A stretch of 20,868 nucleotides of DNA from Candidatus Tectimicrobiota bacterium (GCA_016190025.1 JACPRG010000131.1:1-20868), one strand, 5' to 3'. Counted from the first letter of the stretch, positions 1 through 8,249 are shown. Numbers and translations are program-made. The notes: generated by a model not told the origin, from the sequence alone.

Positions 1-122
1 CCGAGGCGGCGGAGCTCCTGCAGCAGCGCGTCGGCGGTCGGCCCCTCTTTCCCGGAAGTCCCCTCGGCTCGAAGGAGCCCTTGGCAGAACGAGACGACCT
101 CTCCCATCGCCGTTCCTTTCAT
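1..122 (-). CDS. M20-family metallohydrolase, N-terminal fragment (runs off left edge)
   Basis: This reading frame begins at an ATG at 122 (complement) and stays open to the left edge, so only about 40 codons are visible. The peptide includes EVVSFCQGLLRAEGTSGKEG followed by a helix ending in LRRL. It resembles the first helix and loop of M20 deacetylases and dipeptidases (ArgE, DapE and YgeY types), where a '(V/L)xFxxxLxxxxSxSGxEG' stretch precedes the metal-binding domain. No metal ligands are visible. A second in-frame ATG at 107 has AAGGAA at a better distance and may be the true start. The gene diverges from the SsnA-like gene across an AT-rich region. YgeY, an M20 protein, belongs to the E. 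coli ssnA/xdhD neighbourhood, and AllC (allantoate amidohydrolase) is also M20, so the family fits this context. The assignment rests on a short stretch and is tentative. Confidence 0.5.
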   Translation of the reverse strand, partial: MKGTAMGEVVSFCQGLLRAEGTSGKEGPTADALLQELRRL

Positions 123-211
123 CCCGCGGAGGTTTTCCTTTTCTCGCGGCCTCGAGCGGCGCGGCCGATTTTACAGAATTTTTTTAGATGTTGCATTAAC
201 TTTTAAAATTT

Positions 212-221
212 TTGTTGACAA
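212..221. promoter_or_regulatory. Possible operator palindrome TTGT-TG-ACAA
   Basis: A dyad TTGT-TG-ACAA overlaps the perfect -35 box of the predicted plus-strand promoter, in the AT-rich island between the divergent M20-like and SsnA-like genes. A symmetric site over a -35 box is a common repressor position. The YheO-like regulator at 11037-11783 is an obvious but unproven candidate. Such short dyads arise by chance, so confidence is low. Confidence 0.25.
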
Positions 222-243
222 CCTCTTCCCGGGCCGGTTAGAT
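215..243 (+). promoter_or_regulatory. Predicted sigma70-type promoter of the catabolic operon
   Basis: A perfect TTGACA at 215-220 is followed after exactly 17 bases by TTAGAT at 238-243, a weak -10 match at 3 of 6 positions. It lies at the right edge of an AT-rich island (about 168-221) that stands out in very GC-rich DNA. Transcription from here would give a leader of roughly 125 bases before the SsnA-like start. The remainder of 123-376 contains no convincing gene. The island could also serve the divergent M20-like gene: TAAAAT occurs on the minus strand at 173-168, but no good -35 box precedes it. Confidence 0.4.
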
Positions 244-376
244 CTTAGGCGTCGAGGGGATCGCGGCATTTGAGCTTTGTGCGTCGCAGTTGTCGGGTCG
301 CCGGGGCCGGGACGGGCTGTGGGTTCGGTCCGAGGGAGGCCTGGGCGGGCGACCAGCGCGAAGGAGGCGCCCCGGG

Positions 377-1777
377 ATGGCGAACTGCGTTTTGGCCGGC
401 GGCGTGGTCCTGACCCTGGACGAGGCCGGCACGCTTCTGGAAGACGGGGCCGTGGCCGTCGAGAGGGACAGGATCGTGGATGTGGGCCCTGCCCAGGCGG
501 TTCGGGCGCGGCACCCCGGCAAGGAGGTCATCGACGCCAAAGGGCGGGTCATCCTCCCCGGTCTCGTCAACGTGCACAATCACCTCTTCGGGCTCACCAT
601 CCGCTACATGAATTTGTCCATGGAAGGGATAGACCCCCTGGATTACGGGGCGGCCCTGACCCGCTGGTGGTGGCGCAAGGTGGAGGAAACGGCCACCCAG
701 GAAGACGCCTACTACGGGACCCTTCTGGGCTGCGCCGAGATGCTGGAGCGCGGGATCACGACCTCGGCCGACACCCTGGAAACGCCCAACGCCCTGCCCA
801 ACTGTCTCGACCGCGTCGCCCAGGCCTTCACGGAAGTGGGGATGCGGGGCGTGCTCTGCTTCGAGGCGTCCGAGCGTCTGGGGGCGGAGTTCGGGGTCCG
901 GGGCCTGGAAGAGAACCTGCGGTTCATCCGGCGGGTCGAGGCGGAGAGGCCCGCGCTCCTCAAGGGGACCCTCGGGGTTCACACGCCTTTCTCCAGCAGC
1001 CCGGCCTACCTCAAGAAGGTCCGCGAGGCCGCGGACAAGGTGGGCGAGGGAATCCAGATTCACATCGCCCAGAGCCGGTACGAACGGGACTTCATCGCCA
1101 AGCACCACAAATATCCCGGCCCGGTCGTCATGTTGAAGGAGCTGGGCTTCCTCGGCCGCGACGTGCTCGCCGCTCATTGCATCTATCTCGAAGACCGCGA
1201 GCTGGACATGATGGCCGAGAAGGGCGTCCACGTCTCGTTCAACGTGAAGAGCAACGAGCGCGCGGCCAACGGCGTCGCCCCCATCACCCGGTGCTGGGAA
1301 AGGGGCATCAACGTTGCCTTGGGGTTGGACGGGGTCAACGTCCTCGACATGTTCGAGTTGATGCTCCACGCCTCCTACCTCCTGCGCGTCGCGAATCTGG
1401 ACCGCCGGATTCTCAACGGGGAAGGGTGCCTGCGGATGGCGACGGTGAACGGCGCGAAGGCCCTGGGAATGGAAAAAGAGATCGGCACGATCGAGGTGGG
1501 CAAGAAGGCGGACATCATCATGATCGACACCCGGAACAAGCTGCACCTGGCGCCCTGTTTCAACTGGTACGAGGCCATCGGGCACGGCGCGCGCGGGTCG
1601 GACGTGGAGTGGGTGATGGTCAACGGCGAGGTCGTCAAGGAGGACTATCGCCTGAAGACCGTCGACGCCGGGGACCTGATCACGCGCTGCCGCGAGCAGG
1701 CCATCCGGTACAAAGAGCGCATCGACAAGACAGAGGTGGCCCCTGTGTTTGAGCTCGAAACCCTCAGAGGGGGCTGA
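377..1777 (+). CDS. SsnA-like amidohydrolase (chlorohydrolase/deaminase superfamily)
   Basis: A 466-residue amidohydrolase-superfamily protein, probably a cytosolic metal-dependent hydrolase or deaminase of an amino-N-heterocycle. The start at ATG 377 is fixed by AAGGAGG at 361-367; an upstream in-frame start at 290 would add an unlikely Arg/Gly-rich extension. Metal-site motifs are visible: HNH (His67, His69) after LPGLVN, His229 in IHIAQ, His267 in AAHCIYL, and Asp318 in GLDG. The overall layout, including LWW/RWWW-type residues near 97-99 and the CFEAS segment near 161, resembles E. coli SsnA. The acidic residue three after the third histidine, Glu in most deaminases (HxAE), is Gln232 here. 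The adjacent XdhD-like gene supports the SsnA relationship, since the two are neighbours in E. coli. The substrate is unknown. Guanine or cytosine deaminase are alternatives, but the Gln argues against a standard deaminase. Confidence 0.8.
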   Translation: MANCVLAGGVVLTLDEAGTLLEDGAVAVERDRIVDVGPAQAVRARHPGKEVIDAKGRVILPGLVNVHNHLFGLTIRYMNLSMEGIDPLDYGAALTRWWWRKVEETATQEDAYYGTLLGCAEMLERGITTSADTLETPNALPNCLDRVAQAFTEVGMRGVLCFEASERLGAEFGVRGLEENLRFIRRVEAERPALLKGTLGVHTPFSSSPAYLKKVREAADKVGEGIQIHIAQSRYERDFIAKHHKYPGPVVMLKELGFLGRDVLAAHCIYLEDRELDMMAEKGVHVSFNVKSNERAANGVAPITRCWERGINVALGLDGVNVLDMFELMLHASYLLRVANLDRRILNGEGCLRMATVNGAKALGMEKEIGTIEVGKKADIIMIDTRNKLHLAPCFNWYEAIGHGARGSDVEWVMVNGEVVKEDYRLKTVDAGDLITRCREQAIRYKERIDKTEVAPVFELETLRGG

Positions 1778-1816
1778 GCGCGCCCAAAGGGGGCCAAAAG
1801 GGGGGGAGGGGAAGCT

Positions 1817-4665
1817 GTGAACGCGTCGAGGGATGGGACCCAGACCTATCGGCTCAAGGTCAACGGCAAGGCGGCGGAAGTCTCCGGATGGGACAAGCGC
1901 ATCCTGATGGACGTCCTGCGGGACGACCTCCGTCTGACCGGAACCAAAAACGGGTGCGCCCAGGGCTACTGCGGCTCCTGCCGCGTGATCCTGAACGGGA
2001 AGGCGGTCAATGCGTGCACCACACCGTTGCGGGTCGCGGACGGCGGGGAGGTCGTCACCATCGAGGGGCTCGGAAACCCTGAAAATCCCCACCCCCTGCA
2101 GCGGGCCTTCGCCGAGTACGGCGCGTGCCAGTGCGGTTTTTGCATCCCCGGGTTCATCGTCTCCGCCGCGGCCCTTCTGGAGAAAAACCCGGCCCCGACG
2201 GTCGCCGAGATCCGGGAGGGCCTCAAGGAAAACGTCTGCCGTTGCACCGGCTACCATCAGATCGTGGAGGCGGTCTCCTCCGTGGCCGACCCCGCTTCCA
2301 AGGCCCCCGTCCCGGAGTCGCCCGGCCCGTCCAAGCGGATCGGGAAATCCCCGGCCCGAAAGGACGCCCTGGCCAAGGCCTGCGGCGCGGCCCTGTACGC
2401 CGACGACCTCTACGTGGACGACATGCTCCACGCGGCCGTCCTCCGCAGCCCGCACCCCCACGCGCGGCTCCGGTCCGTGGATACGGCCGAGGCGGAGAGG
2501 CTGCCGGGGGTCCGGGCCGTCCTGACGGCCAAGGACGTGCCCCACAACCGCTACGGGCTCATCACGCCGGATCAGCCCGTCTTGGCCGAGGGAAAAGTCC
2601 GGTACGCGGGCGAGCCGGTCCTCGCCGTCGCCGCCGAATCGGACGCGATCGCCCAGGAGGCGCTGAAGAAGATCCGGGTCGCATGGGAGGCGCTTCCCGG
2701 CATTTTCGACCCCCGGGAATCGCTCACGCCCGAAGCCCCGTACGTCCAGGACCTGGAGCCGGAGGGCCAGGTGATCCAGGATTATGGAAAGAACATCGGC
2801 AGCCGGCGGCGGGTCAACCGGGGGGACGTGGATCGGGCCTTTCAAGAGTGCGCGGCCGTCTGCGAGGTTTCCGTCGCGACCCAGATGGTCGAGCACGGCT
2901 ATCTCGAGCCGGAGGCCTGCCTGACCTATTTGGAAGCCCATCCCCAAGGGGGCGACATGCTTGTCGTCCGCTGCGCGGGGCAAAACATCTTCGCCGACCG
3001 GCGCCAGATCTCGGCCGCTCTCAAGCGCGACCTCGACAGGATTCGGGTCCTCCTGCCGCATTGCGGAGGGGCCTTCGGGGGCAAGGAGGACGTGGTTCCC
3101 CAGATTCTCTGCGCCCTCCTCACGGTCAAGACGGGCCGGCCCGTGAAGTACGTCCTTTCCCGGGAAGAGTCCATGCTGGCCTCCACGAAGCGTCATCCCT
3201 TCTGGGGCGTGGTGAAGGTGGGGGCCGACGCCTCGGGCAGGCTGCAGGCGGCGGAGGTCAACCTCCTGGGGGACACCGGGGCCTACACGTCGGTGTGCGA
3301 CATCGTGATGACCCGGGGGGCGACCCATGCGACCGGCCCCTACTCGGTGGACAACGTCCGGGTCGATGTGGTGGGCGCCTACACGAACAACCCCATCAGC
3401 GGGGCGATGCGCGGCTTCGGCACCCCTCAGGTGGCCTTCGCCGTCGAGGTCGCGATGGACGCGCTGGCCGAGCGCCTCGGGATCGACCCGGTGGAGTTCC
3501 GCCTGAGGAACGCCCTGGAACCCGGAAAGCGAACCGGGACCGGGCAGCTGCTCCTGCGGAGCGTGGGGCTCAAGGAGTGCATCCGACGGGCCGCCGGGAT
3601 CGCCGGATGGGAGGAGTTCAGGCGCAATCGGCGCGGCGAGGCGGAGAACGGAGGCCCCTGGAGGCGGGGCATGGGGATCGGGCTCGCGTTCAAGAACGTG
3701 GGCCTCGGCAACGCCAGCGAGCGCGACAAGGGGGCCGCGGAACTGGACCTCGGACCGGGGGGGCGGATCAGGATTCGGACCGGCGCCGCCGAGGTCGGAC
3801 AGGGAATGACGACGATCCTTTGCCAGCTGGCGGCCGAAGCCCTGGGGGTCCGCTACGAGCAGGTGGACATCGAGATCGGCGACACGTGGAACACCCCGGA
3901 GAGCGGGGTGTCCTCCGCTTCGCGCCAGACCTTCATGACGGGCAACGCCGTGGTGAGGGCCGCCCAGGGGTTGAAGGCTCAAGTCCTGGAGGCCGCCTCG
4001 GAGTGGATGGACGTCCCCCTGGAACTTTTGGAGGTGGAGGAAGGCGTGGTCCGGGTCAAGGGAGCGCCGGGCGTTTCGATGACCTTGCGCGAGATTTCGG
4101 ACCGGGCGGGAGACGGGATGTTCAAGGCGAGCGGGGCGTACATCCCCCCCCCACCCACGGCTGGGACGAGATCGGCAGGGAAGGCTACAAGACCCATGTC
4201 ACGTACGGGTACGGGGCGCAGATCGCCGAGGTCCGCGTCAACGAAGAGACCGGTGAGGTCGTGGTCGAGAGGATCGTCGCCGCCCACGACGTCGGCCGGG
4301 CCATCCACCCGGCGGCGGTTCGCGGACAGATCGAAGGGGGCGTGGTCCAGGGGCTGGGATACGCCCTGTGGGAGGAGTACCGGGTCGAAAACGGCAAGCC
4401 CAGGAGCAGGCTGTTGAAGAAGTGCGGGATGCCGGGCATCGATCAGGTCCCGAAGATCGAGGTCATCATTGTCGAAGACCGGGAGGCGGACGGTCCGTTC
4501 GGCGCGAAAGGCGTGGGGGAGATCTCCGTCATCCCGACGGCGCCGGCCATCGTCAACGCCGTCTGCGACGCCGTCGGGGTTCGGATCACGTCTCTGCCGG
4601 TCACGCCCGCGAAGGTCCTCGCCGCGCTGAGGGCCAAGCGGGAGCTGGCGGGAACGGTGGCGTAG
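1817..4665 (+). CDS. XdhD-like molybdenum hydroxylase, fused [2Fe-2S] and molybdopterin domains, frameshifted
   Basis: This gene encodes a xanthine-dehydrogenase-family hydroxylase with iron-sulfur and molybdenum-cofactor domains fused and no FAD domain, as in E. coli XdhD. GTG at 1817 follows GGAGGGG. Restored length is 949 residues, close to XdhD. The plant-type [2Fe-2S] domain has Cys47, Cys52, Cys55 and Cys67. The second cluster domain has CGFC (Cys106, Cys109) and CRCTG (Cys141, Cys143). The Mo part has a hammerhead domain from about 180, GGAFGGKE at 417-424, GAMRGFG at 529-535 and EVGQG at 659-663. The reading frame breaks in a C9 run at 4144-4152: one extra C would join it to the frame ending at 4665, which carries AHDVGRAIHP and the catalytic-type GVGE (Glu902). 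Without correction, translation ends at 4417 as an 866-residue product with a nonsense tail and no catalytic Glu. It may be a sequencing error, a real mutation or slippage. An electron-accepting FAD partner is not in the window. Confidence 0.88.
4144..4152 (+). other. C9 homopolymer at the frameshift in the XdhD-like gene
   Basis: Nine consecutive C bases encode the proline-rich turn after SGAYI. Upstream codons are in one frame, and the conserved downstream sequence beginning THGWDE is in the -1 frame relative to it. A tenth C would read I-P-P-P-T-H-G-W-D-E and restore a family-like sequence. Homopolymer length is a frequent sequencing error and also a site of polymerase slippage. Confidence 0.85.
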
Positions 4666-4687
4666 AGGCTCGCGCTCGGGGTCCGGG

Positions 4688-6058
4688 ATGGGCGTGGTTG
4701 ACCTGGTGATTCACAACGGGCGCGTCGTGACGCCGTCGGGCGTCCTTCGGTCCGGCGTCGCGGTGCACGAGGGACGAATCGTCGCCCTCGGCGAAGAGGC
4801 GTACCTTCCGGAGGGCCGAGAGATTCTGGATGCCGCAGGCATGTGGGTCCTGCCCGGCGGGGTCGATCCCCACGTCCATCTTCACCCGCGGGGCTGCGAG
4901 CACCGGGGCGGCTTCGCGTCCAACAGTCTGGGCGCTGCGGCCGGCGGGACGACCACGTTCATCGACTTCATCCCCCCGACGAAGGAGTCCTACCGCACCG
5001 CCATCCCCAAGCGCCTGAAAGAGGCCGGGTCGTCGGCCGTCGACTTCGCCTTTCACGCCGTCGTCCTCACCGAGGAGCACGTGAAGGACCTGGCCTGGGC
5101 CCGCGACCAGGGCGTCGTCGCCTTCAAGTTCTTCATGTCCCGGCTGGACGGGATTCCCGCCGTCCCCCGGGGGCTTCAGTGGGTCGCCTTTCAGGAGCTG
5201 GCCGAGCTCGGAGTCCCGGCCGTCGTCCACGCCGAGAGCGACGAGATCAACAGCTACCTGGAAGCCCGCGCAAGGGCCGAAGGCCGAAGCGACGCCCTGG
5301 CCCACGCGCGCTCCCGGCCCGTCGGCTCGGAGTGTGAGGCGATCCAGGCGGCTTTGGAGATGGCGAAATGGGCGGGCAACCGCCTTCACGTTTTTCACGT
5401 CACCTGCCGCGAGGCCGCCGAACTGGTCCGGGACGGCAAAAAGCGCGGCCTCCCCGTGACCGCAGAGACCTGCCCCCACTACCTCCTCCTGGGGGAGGAG
5501 GACCTTCCCCGCCTCGGCCCGTTTCTCCAGGTGACGCCGCCCGTCCGCCCCCGCCGAAGGGGCGAGGGGCTCTGGGCGCTTCTGGCCGACGGCACGCTCG
5601 ACTGCATTGTCTCGGATCACTACGCCCCGTTGAGGCGCGAGAAGCGGCCGGGCTTCGATTCCATCTGGGGCGTTGAGGCTGGGGTGCCGGGCGTGGAGAC
5701 CCGCATGTGCCTGACCTTCAGCGAGGGAGTCTTGGCGGGCCGGCTGTCCCTCGAGCGGTGGGTCGGGGCCTGCGCGACCCGGGCGGCGGAGATCTTCGGC
5801 CTCGACGGCCGCAAAGGCGCCCTCTCGGTCGGCAAGGACGCGGACCTCGTCCTCTGGGACGGAGATGCGCCATTCGAGATCCATCCTGACAGGCTGCAGA
5901 CCGCGACGGATTGGACGCCCTTTGAGGGCGTGAAGGGAAGGGGGAAGGCCGACACGGTTCTCGTCCGGGGCCGGCCTGTGGTGCGCCGTGGCGGGCTGGC
6001 GGCCGAGCCGGGTCAGGGGGCCTTCGTTCCGGCCGGCAGAGCCCCGGCCCTTGTCTAA
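4688..6058 (+). CDS. Cyclic amidohydrolase (allantoinase/dihydropyrimidinase/dihydroorotase family)
   Basis: A 456-residue binuclear-metal cyclic amidohydrolase expected to open a cyclic ureide or imide ring (hydantoin, dihydropyrimidine, allantoin or similar) in the cytosol. All expected ligands are present: His62 and His64 in DPHVHLH, the carboxylatable Lys147 in VVAFKFF, His181 in VVHAES, His237 in FHVTC, and Asp310 in SDHYAP. The GVPGVETRM segment near 332-340 resembles the allantoinase/dihydroorotase branch more than classical dihydropyrimidinase, but the substrate cannot be fixed from sequence. The start at ATG 4688 lies 22 bases after the preceding stop and has only a weak GGGG-type ribosome site, which suggests coupling to the upstream gene. 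E. coli HyuA (a dihydropyrimidinase) sits in the same type of locus. A biosynthetic dihydroorotase is less likely because no pyrimidine-biosynthesis genes are nearby. Confidence 0.85.
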   Translation: MGVVDLVIHNGRVVTPSGVLRSGVAVHEGRIVALGEEAYLPEGREILDAAGMWVLPGGVDPHVHLHPRGCEHRGGFASNSLGAAAGGTTTFIDFIPPTKESYRTAIPKRLKEAGSSAVDFAFHAVVLTEEHVKDLAWARDQGVVAFKFFMSRLDGIPAVPRGLQWVAFQELAELGVPAVVHAESDEINSYLEARARAEGRSDALAHARSRPVGSECEAIQAALEMAKWAGNRLHVFHVTCREAAELVRDGKKRGLPVTAETCPHYLLLGEEDLPRLGPFLQVTPPVRPRRRGEGLWALLADGTLDCIVSDHYAPLRREKRPGFDSIWGVEAGVPGVETRMCLTFSEGVLAGRLSLERWVGACATRAAEIFGLDGRKGALSVGKDADLVLWDGDAPFEIHPDRLQTATDWTPFEGVKGRGKADTVLVRGRPVVRRGGLAAEPGQGAFVPAGRAPALV

Positions 6059-6082
6059 TCCGTCAGGAGATCGAGTCCGAAG

Positions 6083-7078
6083 ATGACCCGCCCCGAGTAC
6101 CGCAAGGCGATGGACCCGATCCACCCTTCGACCCTTCCCTGCGTGTACGCGGACGTGCCCACCTTCCTGGCCGTGCCCCTCGCGCGGAGCCCCGCGGATT
6201 TGCAGGGGGCCGACGCCGCCGTCGTGGGGGCGCCTTACCAGGGTCCGCCGGGCCCGGGGCGGGTGTACCGGGACTCGCGCCTGAGCCCCCTGCGGCTCCG
6301 CCAGGATTCCATCAAGTACGGCGGCTACTTGCCCGAGCTCGACCTGGACGTGTTTGAGCACCTGAGACTCGTGGACTACGGCGACGCCCCCATCCCCTTG
6401 TCCGCCGACGGGGAAGCGGCGGCCGCGCTGACCGCCCGAAAGGTGGGGGAGGTGCTCGACGCCGGCGTCGTCGCCATTGTGCTCGGGGGCACGGAGGCGG
6501 CCGCCAGTCTGGGCGCCGTTCGGGCCTTCGCGCAACGGTCGGACGCCGTCGGGCTTCTCACGCTGGACGCCCACGGGGACAACCTGGAGGACGACGCGGA
6601 CGCCTCCGGAAAGGGGGCCTCCTGGCTCTCTCTCGCGCTGTGTCTGCCCGTCTCCGAGCCGATCCGCCACGCCCACCTGGGCCTTCGGGGGCCCCGGAAC
6701 GTGCCGGGGCAGGTGGAATGGTTCCGGCGCCGGGGGACTCGGGTCTTTCTCGCCCAGGAGGTCCTGGCCCGCGGGCTGGGACCTTGTCTGCGGGAGATCC
6801 TGGAGGACACCTTGTCCCAGGCGCGGGACTCGCTCCTGAGCGTCGATCTGGATGTCTTGGACATCGGCTGCGCCCCCGGGTTGGATGAGCCGATGGGGAT
6901 CGCCGTGTCGGACCTGCTCGGGGTCTGCCGCGAGGCAGGACGAGCCGGATTCCGGGCCTACGTGATCGGGTGGGTCCCTTCGCCGGAGCCGGCGCTTCAT
7001 TGGATCGCGACTTGGTCGGTCCTGTTTTTCCTGGCGGGGATCGCGGAAAGGAGGGGCGCGAAAGACAAAGGGGCCTGA
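6083..7078 (+). CDS. Ureohydrolase-like (arginase/agmatinase fold) protein with altered metal site
   Basis: A 331-residue protein of the arginase/agmatinase/formiminoglutamase family, which hydrolyses guanidino, amidino or formimino groups using two Mn ions. Retained motifs are DAHGD at 162-166 and SVDLDVLD at 253-260, followed by APG at 264-266. The first metal motif, normally GGDHS, reads GGTEA at 135-139, so the usual His ligand is missing. The late 'E-x-N-P' region is also replaced, by VPSPEP near 298-303. The protein may bind one metal, use Glu138 as a ligand, or have a different reaction. ATG 6083 follows AGGAG at a slightly long spacing; ATG 6110 is an alternative without a ribosome site. 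Lying directly after the cyclic amidohydrolase, it plausibly acts on the linear ring-opened product such as a ureido or formimino compound. That role is inference. Confidence 0.75.
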   Translation: MTRPEYRKAMDPIHPSTLPCVYADVPTFLAVPLARSPADLQGADAAVVGAPYQGPPGPGRVYRDSRLSPLRLRQDSIKYGGYLPELDLDVFEHLRLVDYGDAPIPLSADGEAAAALTARKVGEVLDAGVVAIVLGGTEAAASLGAVRAFAQRSDAVGLLTLDAHGDNLEDDADASGKGASWLSLALCLPVSEPIRHAHLGLRGPRNVPGQVEWFRRRGTRVFLAQEVLARGLGPCLREILEDTLSQARDSLLSVDLDVLDIGCAPGLDEPMGIAVSDLLGVCREAGRAGFRAYVIGWVPSPEPALHWIATWSVLFFLAGIAERRGAKDKGA

Positions 7079-7154
7079 GCCTAGACGACAATGCTACCGG
7101 ATGGGGGGGATGCCAAGTCTTCTCGAGGGCCAGAGTGCAAGAGGAGGGAAAATC

Positions 7155-8249
7155 ATGAAGAAGCGCGATGGCGGGGCTTGCACCCCACGGAAAGGGACGC
7201 TCTCCCGGCGGGGATTCCTGAGGGCCTCGGCGGCTGCGGCCGCGGCGGGGGCCGCGGCCGCCTTGTATCCCCTGAGGAAGGCGCACGCGCAAGAGACCCT
7301 TGTGGTGGCCAGTTGGGGGGGATTCACCCGGGCGTCCCTGGTGGAGCGGATGATCCCCGAGTTCGAGAAGAGGCACAACGTCAAGATTCAGCTGGAGATC
7401 GCCAACTCCGCCCCGAGGTTCGCCAAGCTCCGGGCGCAGAAGGCCAACCCGCAGATCGACGTCTTTCTGGCGACCACCGAGATGGCCTACCGGGCCATCA
7501 AAGAAGACCTGGCGGACAAGATCGACCTCGACAAGCTTCCGAACGCCAAACACCTCTACCCGTGGGCGCGCCGGTTCGCGGAGCACGGCCCGGCCTATGG
7601 GACGCACGCGACCGGGATCGGTTACCACGTCAAAAACGTCCAGACGCCCCCGACCCGATGGGAGCAGTTGTGGGACAAGAAGTACCGGGGCCGCCTGGCG
7701 CTTCCGAACATCACATACAGCTCCGCCGCCTATTTCCTCATCCGCGCCGCGGAGCTCGGCGGCGGGTCCATCCAGAACATCGCCCCCGGATTCAAGAAGC
7801 TGGCGGAACTGAAGCCGGCCAAGGTGTTCGGCTTCTTCACCCAGTGGGCCCCGTTGGCCAAGAGCGGGGAGTTCGACCTGGTCGTTGACCTCAACCTCTT
7901 CATCAACCCGCAGATCGAGCGGGGCCTGCCCCTGGGCTTCGTGTTCCCCGAGGACGGCGCCTTCGGCGAGGTGAACTACGTCATGATGACCCGGCCTGCC
8001 CGGAAGCGGAAGCTCGCCGAGGCGTTCATCAACGACCTGATGGGGGCGCGCTACCAGACGGACAACGCCCGAATCAACAGCCAGTCCCCGACCAATCGCA
8101 ACGTCCAGATCTCGGCCGAGCTGGCCCCGAAACTGGTGTACGGGAAAAACCTGGAGAAGACTCGCTACTTCGACGAAGTCTACATCGCGGAGCACCGGGA
8201 TGAATGGACGGAGCGGTTCAACATCGAGGTCATTCCCCATTGGAAGTGA
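7155..8249 (+). CDS. ABC transporter solute-binding protein, PotD/spermidine-putrescine type, Tat-exported
   Basis: A 364-residue periplasmic binding protein of the polyamine/Fe-type extracellular solute-binding family. The start at ATG 7155 is preceded by GAGGAGGG; an upstream in-frame ATG at 7101 lacks such a site and would delay the signal. A twin-arginine motif SRRGFLR (17-23) is followed by an Ala-rich hydrophobic stretch and a likely cleavage after AHA at residue 45. The mature protein begins QETLVVASWGG, a typical first strand of PotD-like proteins. It heads a complete importer with two permeases and an ATPase. The polyamine-type family also transports amino acids, opines and other small cations, so the ligand is not determined. 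Location right after the N-heterocycle genes suggests it imports their substrate. A strong hairpin follows the gene. Confidence 0.85.
   Translation: MKKRDGGACTPRKGTLSRRGFLRASAAAAAAGAAAALYPLRKAHAQETLVVASWGGFTRASLVERMIPEFEKRHNVKIQLEIANSAPRFAKLRAQKANPQIDVFLATTEMAYRAIKEDLADKIDLDKLPNAKHLYPWARRFAEHGPAYGTHATGIGYHVKNVQTPPTRWEQLWDKKYRGRLALPNITYSSAAYFLIRAAELGGGSIQNIAPGFKKLAELKPAKVFGFFTQWAPLAKSGEFDLVVDLNLFINPQIERGLPLGFVFPEDGAFGEVNYVMMTRPARKRKLAEAFINDLMGARYQTDNARINSQSPTNRNVQISAELAPKLVYGKNLEKTRYFDEVYIAEHRDEWTERFNIEVIPHWK

Noticed and set aside
290..376. Upstream start for the SsnA-like gene at 290
   Set aside because: It adds 29 Arg/Gly-rich residues with no family match, while ATG 377 has AAGGAGG at ideal spacing.
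245..3982. 1245-codon open frame on the minus strand
   Set aside because: It lies antisense to two well-supported plus-strand genes, has low-complexity Arg/Gly/Pro/His/Asp-rich composition and no recognisable domain. Long antisense frames are a common by-product of high GC content.
4144..4152. Programmed -1 ribosomal frameshift as the firm explanation of the XdhD-like gene
   Set aside because: There is no A/U-type slippery heptamer and I did not identify a clear downstream pseudoknot. A C-run length error or mutation is simpler, so slippage is kept only as a possibility.
4601..8240. Two long minus-strand open frames (4601-7000 and 6558-8240)
   Set aside because: They are antisense to the cyclic amidohydrolase, ureohydrolase-like and binding-protein genes, all of which carry family motifs. 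The minus-strand translations have no motif and biased composition.
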